Part shown: piece after piece, positions 18,364 through 27,065 of the stretch | Layout: every line of letters begins with the position of its first letter | Position numbering within the stretch: the stretch's first letter is position 1 | Translations under genes and position numbers: made by a program | Notes under the pieces: generated by a model | What the model was told of the DNA's origin: nothing | Database searches by the model: none | Seen by the model: the letters and a program-made list of their open reading frames with translations, nothing else | Assembly: GCA_934525625.1 (NCBI GenBank) | Contig: CAKSZL010000006.1 | Location: 62,001 to 126,000, forward strand | Source of the DNA: an uncultured Burkholderiaceae bacterium | GTDB taxonomy: Bacteria; Pseudomonadota; Gammaproteobacteria; Burkholderiales; Burkholderiaceae_B | DNA: 64,000 nt | Reading direction: 5' to 3'

Positions 18364-19413
18364 GTGGAAACAAAAGCCTCGGTGTGCCGTCGTGTGGGCG
18401 GCGCTCTGGTAAGTTTAGTTTTTTCGATGACGGCAGCGCATGCGGCCACACCCGTCAAGTTCACCATGGATTGGGCCTGGCAAGGGTCCCAGGTCATGTG
18501 GCTGGTTGCCCAGGACAAGGGCTGTTTCAAGGATGAAGGGCTTAATGTCAGGATAGACCGCGGCTTTGGCGGCGGCGACGTGCTGACCAAGGTTTCCGCG
18601 GGGGCGACCGATATAGGCTTCAGCGACTTCAGCACCTTGATCGAGTTCAACGGAAAACATCCCAACAACAAACTGCAGTCCGTTTTCATCGTTTATGACG
18701 TAGTGCCTTCTTCGATTGCCTATTTCAAGAACAAGGGCATCGAGCAATTGAAGGATCTGGAAGGCAAGACGATAGCTAGCCCGGTGACGGACGTCGGCCG
18801 CGTGCTGTTTCCCCAGCTTGCGAAGATGAACGGTTTCGATCCCACGAAGGTTAAGTGGTCGAGCGTCGCTCCCGAGCTGAGGGAGCCCATGCTGCTGCGT
18901 GGGGATGCCGACGCCATCGTCGGCCACGTCTGGACGCAGGCGATAGGCTTGCAAGCCGCGGGCGCCAAGATGGAAAACGTGGCTGTACTGCCTTATGCGG
19001 AACATGGCATCGATACGCTGGGCAGCCTGCTCGTGGTGCGGCCGGAGTGGGCTGAAAAGAACGGCGACGCCATCCGTTCGTTCATCCGATGTGTGGCGCT
19101 GGGAATCAACGAGACGATCAAGGATCCGGATGCGGCTATCGCGTCATTGAAGAAACAGGACCCGCTGATAAGGCCGCAGGTCGAAATGGACAGGCTGCTC
19201 TATTCGTTCAGTTTTGCCATCTTGACGGAAAACGTCAAACGGAATGGGCTGCATTCCTTGGACGAGGAGCGCTTCGAAAGAATCGCGAAAGTGAGCGCCG
19301 AGGCCTACAACGTTCCCGTGCCCAAGCGTTCGGATGTCTTCGACGAGCGTTATCTTCCGCCTCGCGAAGCGCTGGCCATCGTCAACGAGCTAAGCAGAAA
19401 GCCTGGGCAATAG
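18364..19413 (+). CDS. Periplasmic binding protein, NMT1/TauA/SsuA-like ABC importer subunit
   Basis: 349 residues from GTG 18364 (GGAG eight bases upstream), with a signal peptide ending at AHAATP. The NMT1/THI5-like pattern is clear: VKFTMDWAWQGSQVMWLVAQDKGCFKDEGLNV, then GGGDVLTKVSAGATDIGFSDFSTLIE and a C-terminal domain. Such proteins deliver sulfonates, nitrate, pyrimidine precursors or aromatic acids to an ABC importer. The matching permease and ATPase genes are about 6 kb away on the other strand (25408-26981), with catabolic genes between. It is the first gene of the plus-strand operon with the lyase, hydantoinase and SDR. Confidence 0.9.
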   Translation: METKASVCRRVGGALVSLVFSMTAAHAATPVKFTMDWAWQGSQVMWLVAQDKGCFKDEGLNVRIDRGFGGGDVLTKVSAGATDIGFSDFSTLIEFNGKHPNNKLQSVFIVYDVVPSSIAYFKNKGIEQLKDLEGKTIASPVTDVGRVLFPQLAKMNGFDPTKVKWSSVAPELREPMLLRGDADAIVGHVWTQAIGLQAAGAKMENVAVLPYAEHGIDTLGSLLVVRPEWAEKNGDAIRSFIRCVALGINETIKDPDAAIASLKKQDPLIRPQVEMDRLLYSFSFAILTENVKRNGLHSLDEERFERIAKVSAEAYNVPVPKRSDVFDERYLPPREALAIVNELSRKPGQ

Positions 19414-19436
19414 TGAACATTCAATTGGAGGGAGCC

Positions 19437-20357
19437 ATGCCAGCCAGCGAAGTCAAAGGTATTTTTTCCATCTGCCCCACGCCGTTCGACGACAAGGAAA
19501 ACATAGATTTCGACAGCATAGAAAGCCTGGTCGATTTCAAAGTCGAGGTGGGCGTCGACGGCCTGGCCATCCTGGGCTTTCTGGGCGAACTGCACAAGCT
19601 TTCGGACAGCGAGCGCAAGGCGGTCGCCAGGAAATTCCTTGAGTGCGCGGCGGGAAGGCTGCCCGTCTGGGTGGGGATAAGGGCGCTGGGGCTGGCCGGT
19701 GCGATCGAACAAGCCGCGCAGGCTCAGGAGTTCGGCGCGCAGGCGGTGTTCGTCGCGCCGCCCGACGCGGGAAGCGACGAATATCTCTTCCAATACTATT
19801 CCGCGATTGCCAAGGCTATCGATATCCCAGTGGTGATTCATGATTTTCCCGCTTCCTTCGGAACGGAGGTCAGCGCTTCCGTGGTGGCGCGCCTGGGCCG
19901 CGAGGGCGGTGTGCACGTCATCAAGATGGAAGAGCAGCCGGTTGCCCAGAAGATCAGCAGTATTCTGGACCAACTGGACGACCCGTCCCAGATGTCGGTT
20001 TTTGGCGGGCTGGGTGGAGTCTACTTTCTTGAAGAGCTGCAGCGCGGCGCGGTCGGCACCATGACGGGGTTCGCCTTCCCGGAAATCCTCATCGCCATCT
20101 ACCAGCGCTACGTGGCCGGCGATGAGGCCGGCGCGGCCCTGGTCTTCGACAAGTATTTGCCCCTGATCCGCTATGAGTTCCAGCCCAAGCTGGGGCTGGC
20201 CCTGAGAAAGCACATTTACCAAAAGCGCGGAGCCATCAAGCACGCGAACATCCGCTCGCCCGGCATGCGCATGGATGCGAAGACGGCTGCCGAACTCGAG
20301 GCCATCGTGCGGCGGGTGGGGCTTTCCCTGGATAGGCGCGGCCGCCAGGATGTCTGA
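19437..20357 (+). CDS. Dihydrodipicolinate synthase (DapA)-family lyase/aldolase
   Basis: 306 residues of TIM-barrel type. The N-terminus GIFSICPTPFDDKENID and the region GVDGLAILGFLGELHKLSDSERK match the family, and the Schiff-base lysine is in VHVIKMEEQP (near 165). The usual active-site tyrosine motif YN-x-P is replaced by HDFP (VVIHDFPASFG), as in some divergent catabolic members. The family catalyses reversible pyruvate or semialdehyde aldol reactions or decarboxylating dehydrations. The ATG at 19437 has a strong GGAGGGAG site. The gene sits between binding protein and hydantoinase, so a role in processing a ring-opened intermediate is likely; true DapA function is unlikely. Confidence 0.85.
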   Translation: MPASEVKGIFSICPTPFDDKENIDFDSIESLVDFKVEVGVDGLAILGFLGELHKLSDSERKAVARKFLECAAGRLPVWVGIRALGLAGAIEQAAQAQEFGAQAVFVAPPDAGSDEYLFQYYSAIAKAIDIPVVIHDFPASFGTEVSASVVARLGREGGVHVIKMEEQPVAQKISSILDQLDDPSQMSVFGGLGGVYFLEELQRGAVGTMTGFAFPEILIAIYQRYVAGDEAGAALVFDKYLPLIRYEFQPKLGLALRKHIYQKRGAIKHANIRSPGMRMDAKTAAELEAIVRRVGLSLDRRGRQDV

Positions 20358-20376
20358 AGCGGCAAAGGTTCGAGCG

Positions 20377-21831
20377 ATGGAATACGACTTGACGATCCGC
20401 CATGGCCAGGTTCATACCCCCGAGGGACTGCGGCATCTGGATATCGGCGTCGTGGATGGCCGTATCGCCGAGTTGGCGCTCGGCCTGAGTCCGGGCGTTC
20501 GTGATGTGGATGCCTCCGGCCTGTATGTGCTGCCGGGGGGCATAGATAGCCACTGCCATATCGAGCAGTTGTCCGGCATGGGCGTCATGTGCGCCGATGA
20601 TTTCTACACCGCGACCTGTTCGGCCGCTTTTGGCGGCACGACCACGGTAATACCGTTTGCCGCGCAGCATCGCGGCAACGACCTGCTGGAAGTGGTCGAG
20701 GATTACGCACGGTGCGCGCGGGAAAAGGCCGTTATCGATTATGGGTTCCATCTCATTCTGACGGACCCCACCGAAACTGCTCTCGACGTTCATTTGCCCA
20801 AGCTGATCAGCGAAGGCATCACGTCGTTCAAGGTTTTCATGACCTACGAGGCGCTCAAGCTCGACGATCACCAGATTCTGGACGTGCTGCATGCCGCCGA
20901 CAAACATGGGGCGCTCGTCATGGTGCATGCCGAAAACAATGACATCATCCGATGGGTGACGCGCAAACTGCTGGAGAGCAAACGCACTCATCCGAAATAT
21001 CATGCGGTCGCGCACGCCCCTTTGGCCGAAGCCGAAGCCACGAATCGTGCGATTACTTTCTCCCGTCTCTTGAATGTGCCGCTGCTGATCGTCCATGTGG
21101 CCGGCAAGGAAACCGTGGGAGTGATACGGGCCGCCCAGCGCCTGGGAGCTTTGGTGTACGCCGAGAGCTGTCCGCAGTATCTGTTTCTGACCGCACAGGA
21201 CATAGACTTGCCTGGAGTCGAGGGGGCGAAATACTGTTGCAGCCCGCCACCCCGCGACCCCGAGTCGCAACGAGCGGTCTGGGAAGGCTTGCTCGATGGG
21301 AGCCTGGCGCTGTTTTCCTCGGACCACGCTCCTTTCCGGTTCGATGAGTCGGGCAAGTTGCCGTTTGGTGAAGAAACCACTTTCAAGCAGATGGCCAACG
21401 GCGTGCCCGGCATAGAGCTTCGCATGCCGCTGCTTTTCTCGGAGATTGAAAACGGGCGGCTCACACTCGACCAGTTCGTGCGGCTGACGGCCACCAATCA
21501 TGCCGTCATGTATGGACTGTATCCACGTAAAGGGGTGATCGCGCCAGGCAGCGATGCGGACCTTGCCTTGTGGGATCCGGCCGCGTGCCGCACGATAAGT
21601 TGGGACATGCTGCATGACAACGTCGGCTACACCCCATATGAAGGCCGGCAAGTTCGGGGTTGGCCGGTCATGGTTTTCTGCCGGGGCAAGCTGGTGGTAG
21701 AGCATGGACGATTGCACGCCCAGCCGGGAGATGGCCAATTCATCGAGCGGACACGGCCCGAACCCATAGAGGAACAGCGCCGCAAGCTTGCCGCAGGGCA
21801 GCTGGGCAAACCCGCGTTCTGCGCCTTCTGA
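20377..21831 (+). CDS. Dihydropyrimidinase / hydantoinase-family cyclic amidohydrolase
   Basis: About 484 residues from ATG 20377, which gives the family-typical start MEYDLTIRHG and has AAAGG upstream; ATG 20350, overlapping the lyase stop, is an alternative. Binuclear metal ligands are visible: HCH in GGIDSHCHIEQ, the lysine to be carbamylated in SFKVFMTYEAL, a His in MVHAEN, a His in VHVAGKE, and Asp in FSSDHAPF. The family opens hydantoins, dihydropyrimidines and cyclic imides to N-carbamoyl or amido acids. The amidase pair on the opposite strand could act on the product. Length is normal and nothing is broken. Confidence 0.92.
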   Translation: MEYDLTIRHGQVHTPEGLRHLDIGVVDGRIAELALGLSPGVRDVDASGLYVLPGGIDSHCHIEQLSGMGVMCADDFYTATCSAAFGGTTTVIPFAAQHRGNDLLEVVEDYARCAREKAVIDYGFHLILTDPTETALDVHLPKLISEGITSFKVFMTYEALKLDDHQILDVLHAADKHGALVMVHAENNDIIRWVTRKLLESKRTHPKYHAVAHAPLAEAEATNRAITFSRLLNVPLLIVHVAGKETVGVIRAAQRLGALVYAESCPQYLFLTAQDIDLPGVEGAKYCCSPPPRDPESQRAVWEGLLDGSLALFSSDHAPFRFDESGKLPFGEETTFKQMANGVPGIELRMPLLFSEIENGRLTLDQFVRLTATNHAVMYGLYPRKGVIAPGSDADLALWDPAACRTISWDMLHDNVGYTPYEGRQVRGWPVMVFCRGKLVVEHGRLHAQPGDGQFIERTRPEPIEEQRRKLAAGQLGKPAFCAF

Positions 21832-21880
21832 GGGAAGGGCGGACAGGGTATTCATGGTTCATAAACAGGAGGATGTGGTC

Positions 21881-22669
21881 ATGGATCTCGGATTGGAAAA
21901 CAAAACGGCGCTGGTCTTCGGTGCGGGCGGCGGGCTGGGCGGCGCGATTGCCCGGGCGCTTGCCCGGGAAGGCTGTCGGGTGGTGGCCGCGGACGCCAAT
22001 CCGGAGGCGGCAAAGAAAACGGCGGACGATATCAATGACGGGAAAAGCGGGCGGGCGTTGAGCCTGGAGTGGGAACTAAGCCAGCTGGAACTGATTCCGT
22101 CCCACATCGCGCGGATAGAGCGGGATTATGGCCGCGTCGAGATCCTGGTGAACAATACCGGCGGCCCCCCGCCCACCCCTGTCGCCGGGCAGAACCCGCA
22201 AGTATGGGAAACGTATTTCCGCAGCATGGTGCTGTCCGTCATCGCGATCACGGATCACGTGCTGCTCGGCATGAAGGAAGCCGGGTGGGGACGCATCATT
22301 ACGTCCACTTCCTCGGGCATTCTGACGCCTATCCCTAATCTTGGCCTTTCGAACGCCTTGCGCGTTTCCCTGGCGGGCTGGTCCAAGACGCTGGCCGGTG
22401 AAATCGGCTCGTACGGCATTACGTCGAACATCCTGGTGCCGGGCCGGATCGCCACCGGCCGCATCGAATTCCTGGACGAGCAGAAAGCGGCGCGTGAAAA
22501 CCGCAGCGTGGACGAGGTCAGGCAGGAAAGTACGCGCTCCATCCCATTGCGTCGTTATGGCAGGCCGCAGGAGTATGCGAACGCGGCGGTGTTTCTGGCC
22601 AGCGAGTCGGCTTCATACATCACGGGGTCCATCCTGCGTGTGGACGGCGGGCTCGTTCCGTCCATATGA
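21881..22669 (+). CDS. Short-chain dehydrogenase/reductase (SDR), tyrosine-less variant
   Basis: 262 residues from ATG 21881, with CAGGAGG eight bases upstream; ATG 21854 is in frame but lacks a site. The nucleotide-binding motif is GAGGGLGGAIAR and the NAG-like motif is VNNTGGPPP. The catalytic serine region STSSG is present, but the usual Y-x3-K is replaced by LSNALR in the same place, a known variant subgroup, so classical proton transfer is not possible. C-terminal YITGSILRVDGGL is typical. It closes the catabolic part of the plus-strand operon, followed by the LysR gene. Confidence 0.88.
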   Translation: MDLGLENKTALVFGAGGGLGGAIARALAREGCRVVAADANPEAAKKTADDINDGKSGRALSLEWELSQLELIPSHIARIERDYGRVEILVNNTGGPPPTPVAGQNPQVWETYFRSMVLSVIAITDHVLLGMKEAGWGRIITSTSSGILTPIPNLGLSNALRVSLAGWSKTLAGEIGSYGITSNILVPGRIATGRIEFLDEQKAARENRSVDEVRQESTRSIPLRRYGRPQEYANAAVFLASESASYITGSILRVDGGLVPSI

Positions 22670-22837
22670 GGTCCGTATGACGGCGAGGGTGGGCTTCGCG
22701 CACGTACGAGTTCCGTTCCTGGTGGCTGGAAAGCATATGTTTTATAGTTGCGGATAATACGTTTGGCCAATGTTCCGCCGGCCTTGCCAGAGGCATGGGT
22801 CCCCCGCTTTAGCGCTTCTTCAAGTCATCGACCTGCC

Positions 22838-23815
22838 GTGTTTCTAAAGCATCTGTCCAAGCTCGCCAATCTTTCCGCGCTGCGCTACTTTTACGAAGTG
22901 GCGCGGGCGGGTTCCATACGGGGCGCGGCAGAGGCCATGTTCATCGCGCCGTCCGCGGTAAGCCGCCAGATCCGGCTGCTGGAGGACGATCTGGGCGTGG
23001 CGCTGCTGGTGCGCCACCCGGGGGGAGTAACGCTGACGCCCTCCGGAGAGGTGCTACTCCACCATACCTTGCGCGCCATGAAGGAATTGGCGCATGCCCG
23101 TACCGAGATGGAAGCCCTGACGGGCGGCCACCGCGGCAGCGTACTGATTGGCGTCAATGAAACCATAGGCCGCGAGTTCATGACGCAGTTCCTGCTGGAT
23201 TTCTACGAGAAGCAGCCCGACATCGTGCCGCACGTGACGGTGGGCAACACGGCCACGCTGGTGGAAATGCTGCTGCGAAAAAAGCTGGACATCTTGCTGG
23301 GGTATGGCGTTCAAGATCATCCGGAGCTGACCCGCCTGAACTCTTATACCTTGACGGTCTGTGCCATGCTGAACAGCGGACATCCCCTGGCATCGAAGCC
23401 CTCCGTCACCGTTCTCGAGTTGAGCGAAGAAAAGTTCATCATGCCGGATTGCACGTTGAGTCTCAGGCGCACGATAGACAACATATTCAGCGCGCAAGCG
23501 CTGCGGCCGCGCGCAATAATGGAAACCAATTCATTCGAGATGATGGCGAACCTGGTGGCGGCGGGCCATGCGGTGGGGGTGCAGATACGGCTGGGCATCG
23601 GGCCCGATCAGATCCGGCCCAGCATCGTGTACGTACCCATACGCGAGGCGACGACACAGCCGGTGGCTTTGGCCTCCTGTATGCTCAGAGGCAGCATTCC
23701 CAGCGTGCCGGCGGAGATTTTCGCGCAAGAGCTCAGCGCCACGCTTTCCCATTGGATGGACAGGCTGCAAGGCGTTTCCTGTTCCGGGGCATGCGGCCCC
23801 GCGTCAGGCGGGTAG
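22838..23815 (+). CDS. LysR-type transcriptional regulator
   Basis: About 325 residues from GTG 22838; the earlier in-frame TTG at 22748 would add a non-conserved tail. The winged HTH is clear (LSALRYFYEVARAGSIRGAAEAMFIAPSAVSRQIRLLEDDLGVALLVR) and the effector domain follows (GHRGSVLIGVNETIG, DILLGYGV). LysR proteins usually activate adjacent operons on binding a pathway intermediate. The gene lies exactly where the two catabolic half-operons converge, and its 3' end overlaps the amidase 3' end by 12 bases, so it is well placed to control both halves. No ribosome site is obvious. Confidence 0.92.
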   Translation: MFLKHLSKLANLSALRYFYEVARAGSIRGAAEAMFIAPSAVSRQIRLLEDDLGVALLVRHPGGVTLTPSGEVLLHHTLRAMKELAHARTEMEALTGGHRGSVLIGVNETIGREFMTQFLLDFYEKQPDIVPHVTVGNTATLVEMLLRKKLDILLGYGVQDHPELTRLNSYTLTVCAMLNSGHPLASKPSVTVLELSEEKFIMPDCTLSLRRTIDNIFSAQALRPRAIMETNSFEMMANLVAAGHAVGVQIRLGIGPDQIRPSIVYVPIREATTQPVALASCMLRGSIPSVPAEIFAQELSATLSHWMDRLQGVSCSGACGPASGG

Positions 23816-25201
23816 TGGGGGGCGCCGGAGGTGCCACCCGGTTTCCCGTTCATACATATGGGCGGCTTGTAGAAGCAGGTTTTCCTGGAATGGCTTGGCC
23901 ACCAGTTGCAGGCCCAGGGGCATGCCATGAGGCCCGAAGCCGGCGCAAATGGATACTGCCGGATAGCCGGTCAGATTGAAGAGCACGCAGTAGCTCGGTA
24001 TCTCGAAGCTTGCCCATTTCTCCACGCGTTCCATTTGTGGGGCTTCGCCGTACTGCGTCGGGCTGATCAGGAGGTCGAGGTCCGCCATTGCCTGTTCAAG
24101 CTCGCCGCACAGGGTGCTGCGCCGGCACAAGGCATCCAGGTAGTCGGCGGCCGAAATGAAAGCACCCATCGTTATCCGGTCGCGCATGGATGCGCCATAC
24201 TGTTCCGGCGCCTCCCGCAGCGTCTTGCGATGCAAGGCGTAAGCTTCCGCTAGCAAGATGACGGAGCCGGCCGCATCCCATTCCTGCAAGGCGGAGAGGC
24301 GGACATCCCGAACTGCCGCTCCCAGGTTCATGAAGACCGCCAGCATGCCGTCCAGGGCCGCTAGCGTATCTTGGGAAACCGGCAGATCGGCTTCGAAGAA
24401 GTGGCGTACGACGCCGATCTTGAGCGGTTTCGGGAGAGCCGCGCCGTCTTGATGGAAGCTGCCGTCCGGACGGAAAACGCTGGCGGGGTCGCGCGGGTCG
24501 TGGCCGGCAATGGCATCAAGCAGAATCGCGCAGTCTTGCGCGGTACGGGCCATGGGGCCCACGTGATCCAGGCTGTGGGCCAGGGGGAGGCAGCCGCGCC
24601 GGCTCACGAGCCCATAGGTGGGCTTCAGCCCGGCAATCCCGCATAGCGAAGCGGGGCTGCGTACTGAACCGCTCGTGTCGGTGCCGATGCCGCCCGGCAT
24701 GACGCCAGCGGCGATGGCGGCCGCATTGCCGCTGGACGATCCCCCTGTGAAGCGGCTCGTATCCCACGGGTTCCTCGCCGGAGGCCAGGGCAGATCGAAT
24801 GAAGGGCCGCCGTAGGCGAACTCATGCGTGTTGGTTTTGCCCAGGATGACGGCGCCGCTGGCTTTCAGTTTATCGACGACGGCCGCGTCGCGCTTGGCTA
24901 CGTGGCTGCGGCGGAGTGCGGAAGCGGCGGTCGTGCCCATGTCCTCGACGTGCACTACGTCCTTGATTCCAAGCGGGATGCCATGCAAAGGGCCTCTCGC
25001 GCCGTTCTTCATGATCTCCGCTTCGGCCCGCTTTGCAGCCGCGATGGCGGACTCGGCTTCAAGCGTAATGAAACTGTGGATATGGGCTTCCCACAGCGCG
25101 GCTTGCGCCAGGCATTGCTCCACCAGCTCGACAGGTGAGATTTGCCTGCGCGCGATGAGCCCGGCCGTCTGTGCGATGGTGTGCGCCGCGTCAGCTTGCA
25201 T
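23804..25201 (-). CDS. Amidase-signature hydrolase (GatA/AtzE-like)
   Basis: About 465 residues. The Ser-cisSer-Lys triad of the amidase signature is intact: Lys in GIPLGIKD (near 80), cis-Ser in GGSSSGNAAAIAAG (near 155) and the nucleophile in GTDTSGSVRSPAS (near 179). The family hydrolyses amides, including 1-carboxybiuret (AtzE) and glutaminyl-tRNA (GatA). The ATG at 25201 overlaps the stop of the 67-residue upstream gene, which looks like its small partner subunit. With the hydantoinase opposite, hydrolysis of a ureido or amido acid formed from a cyclic imide is the attractive reading, but this is inference. The 3' end overlaps the LysR gene. Confidence 0.9.
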   Translation of the reverse strand: MQADAAHTIAQTAGLIARRQISPVELVEQCLAQAALWEAHIHSFITLEAESAIAAAKRAEAEIMKNGARGPLHGIPLGIKDVVHVEDMGTTAASALRRSHVAKRDAAVVDKLKASGAVILGKTNTHEFAYGGPSFDLPWPPARNPWDTSRFTGGSSSGNAAAIAAGVMPGGIGTDTSGSVRSPASLCGIAGLKPTYGLVSRRGCLPLAHSLDHVGPMARTAQDCAILLDAIAGHDPRDPASVFRPDGSFHQDGAALPKPLKIGVVRHFFEADLPVSQDTLAALDGMLAVFMNLGAAVRDVRLSALQEWDAAGSVILLAEAYALHRKTLREAPEQYGASMRDRITMGAFISAADYLDALCRRSTLCGELEQAMADLDLLISPTQYGEAPQMERVEKWASFEIPSYCVLFNLTGYPAVSICAGFGPHGMPLGLQLVAKPFQENLLLQAAHMYERETGWHLRRPPLPA

Positions 25202-25394
25202 GCCGCGCAACCTGAAAAATCAGCGCGGGCTCCGTGTCGGGCTCGCGATGCCTGTGGACCAATGCCGCTTGCGCGCGGAGCTTCCGGTAGGCCGCCTGCA
25301 TGGGTTTGGCCTGGGATGTGGACAGGGCATGGCCAGCCAGCCGGGCCAGGGCCACGAATTCCTCCAGCGAAAGATCGTCAAGGTTCTCTTGCAT
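25191..25394 (-). CDS. AtzG/GatC-like small amidase subunit
   Basis: A 67-residue, largely helical protein (LSLEEFVALARLAGHALSTSQ, PMQAAYRKLRAQAALVHRHREPDTEPALIFQ) whose stop overlaps the amidase start. Size, position and composition match the AtzG-type small subunit that wraps around AtzE, as GatC does with GatA. The identification rests mainly on context and pattern and would need a profile search. It lies between the ABC permease gene (13 bases after that gene's stop) and the amidase, all on one strand. Confidence 0.7.
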   Translation of the reverse strand: MQENLDDLSLEEFVALARLAGHALSTSQAKPMQAAYRKLRAQAALVHRHREPDTEPALIFQVARHAS

Positions 25395-25407
25395 GGCGGT
25401 GAAATGT

Positions 25408-26187
25408 TCAGCCTTGGGATTCTTCGGCCCGCAGAGCCCAGAAGGTGACGCGTTTCTCGATCTTGGCGAATATCTGGTACATCGTGATCCCCATGGCCGC
25501 CACGACCACCAGGCCCGCGAACACCAGCGGCACGTTGAAGCTGCCGCTGGCCGACATCATCAGATAGCCTATGCCGGAGTTGGAGGCGATGGTTTCGGCG
25601 GTGACGGTGCCGATGAAGGCCAGGCCTATGGATATCTTGAGCGCGGCGAAGAAATAGGGCATGGTGCGCGGCAAGCCGATTTTCATGAGGATCTGGTAGC
25701 GGTGCGCCCCCAGGGAGCGCAGTACGTCCATGAGTTCGGGCTCTATGGTGGCCAGGCCGGCGGCCACGTTGACCACGATCGGAAAGAAAGACAAGGTGAA
25801 CGCCGTAATGACGGCGGGTACTGTGCCTATGCCGAACCAGATCACCAGGATGGGGATGATGGCGACCTTGGGAATGGAGTTGAAGGAAATCATCAAGGGA
25901 TACATGGCGTCGTAGACGAGACGGATTGAACCCAGAAGCAACCCCATCACGACGCCGAAGACAACGGCGATGGCAAAGCCGATGAGCGTGGCTATCAGCG
26001 TCTGTCCGGCATTCAGCAAGATGCCGTCCATGTTCTCCACCAGGGCGGCTAGTACCTGGGTGGGCGAGGGCAGGATGAAGATGTCGATGTCGAATATCCG
26101 ACAGGACAGCTCCCATATGATGAAGAAGGAGGCGGTTGCGATCCAGGGCGCCAGGCGGTTGCGGTATCTTCTTTTCATGTCGTTCAA
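25408..26187 (-). CDS. ABC importer permease (SsuC/TauC type)
   Basis: 259 residues with six predicted membrane helices and the cytoplasmic EAA loop in ELMDVLRSLGAHRYQILMKIGLPRTMPYFFAALKISIGLAFIG, typical of nitrate/sulfonate/taurine importers. It should form a homodimer that works with the ATPase encoded just upstream (the genes overlap by 4 bases) and with the NMT1-like binding protein at 18364-19413 on the other strand. Substrate unknown, presumably the compound catabolised by this island. Confidence 0.92.
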   Translation of the reverse strand: MNDMKRRYRNRLAPWIATASFFIIWELSCRIFDIDIFILPSPTQVLAALVENMDGILLNAGQTLIATLIGFAIAVVFGVVMGLLLGSIRLVYDAMYPLMISFNSIPKVAIIPILVIWFGIGTVPAVITAFTLSFFPIVVNVAAGLATIEPELMDVLRSLGAHRYQILMKIGLPRTMPYFFAALKISIGLAFIGTVTAETIASNSGIGYLMMSASGSFNVPLVFAGLVVVAAMGITMYQIFAKIEKRVTFWALRAEESQG

Positions 26188-26981
26188 TGCGGCAGAATCT
26201 GTTCACGGAGGGAATGGGTAAGCTCGACGAATTCCGGCAAATACATGGTTTGCGCCTGGCGTGGGCGCGGCAGCGGTATCGGCGTGCGAGACAGAATGCG
26301 GCCTGGGCGAGGGCTGAAGACGTAGACAGTGTCTGCAAGATAAACCGCCTCGCGCAAGTCGTGCGTGACGAGGATGACGGTGGGCTTTTTCTCAAGCCAC
26401 AGGTTCTGCATGATGTTCCAAAGATCTTCCCGGGTGAACTGATCCAGGGCGCCGAAAGGCTCGTCCAGCAGCAATTGCTGGGGGTCATGGACCAGCGCCC
26501 GGCACAGGGAAGCGCGCTGCTGCATGCCGCCGGAAAGCTCCCAGGGATACTTGGACGAGAATTCGCCCAGGCCGACCGTCTTCAGCAGGGCCTGCGCCAT
26601 GTCTTCATATTTTTTCCGGTTTTTATGAAAATCCCTGGCATAGGGCTGGACGATTTCCAGCGGCAACAGAACGTTGTCCAGCAAGGTGCGCCATGGCAAT
26701 AGCGTGGAGTTCTGGAAGGCCATGCCGCTGACTTTCAGGGGAGCCTTCACTTGCGCGCCGCCGACGCTTACCACACCCTCGCCGGGCATGCGCAGGCCGG
26801 ACATCAATTTGAGCAAAGAGGACTTTCCGCACCCGCTGGGTCCGACGACGGCGACGAATTCTCCCTTGGCTATTTCCATGTCGGTTTGGGCCAGCGCCAG
26901 GGCCTTGCCGTCCCCCTGGCCATAGCTGAGCGTGACCCCTTCGAGCCTGATGTAGGGCTCGGCCGGCATCGCAGCGTTCAT
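26184..26981 (-). CDS. ABC importer ATPase (SsuB/TauB type)
   Basis: 265 residues with Walker A GPSGCGKSS, Q-loop in MAFQNSTLLPW, signature LSGGMQQRASLCRAL, Walker B LLLDEPFGALD and H-loop VTHDLREAVYLAD. It belongs to the nitrate/sulfonate/taurine ATPase group and overlaps its permease gene. The usual partner is the NMT1-type binding protein, here on the opposite strand at 18364. The start ATG at 26981 is preceded by a weak GGAG-like site. Confidence 0.93.
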   Translation of the reverse strand: MNAAMPAEPYIRLEGVTLSYGQGDGKALALAQTDMEIAKGEFVAVVGPSGCGKSSLLKLMSGLRMPGEGVVSVGGAQVKAPLKVSGMAFQNSTLLPWRTLLDNVLLPLEIVQPYARDFHKNRKKYEDMAQALLKTVGLGEFSSKYPWELSGGMQQRASLCRALVHDPQQLLLDEPFGALDQFTREDLWNIMQNLWLEKKPTVILVTHDLREAVYLADTVYVFSPRPGRILSRTPIPLPRPRQAQTMYLPEFVELTHSLREQILPH

Positions 26982-27065
26982 GATGGTTTGTCTCCTTCGT
27001 AATCGTGTTGATTATCGGATAGGAACGTCTCCGCTCGAATGCTTTTTTGTGGAGACAGGGGCAAG

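Noticed and set aside
18132..18689. A 185-codon minus-strand open frame in the non-coding stretch before the island
   Set aside because: It largely overlaps the binding-protein gene and shows no coding bias in its non-overlapping part.
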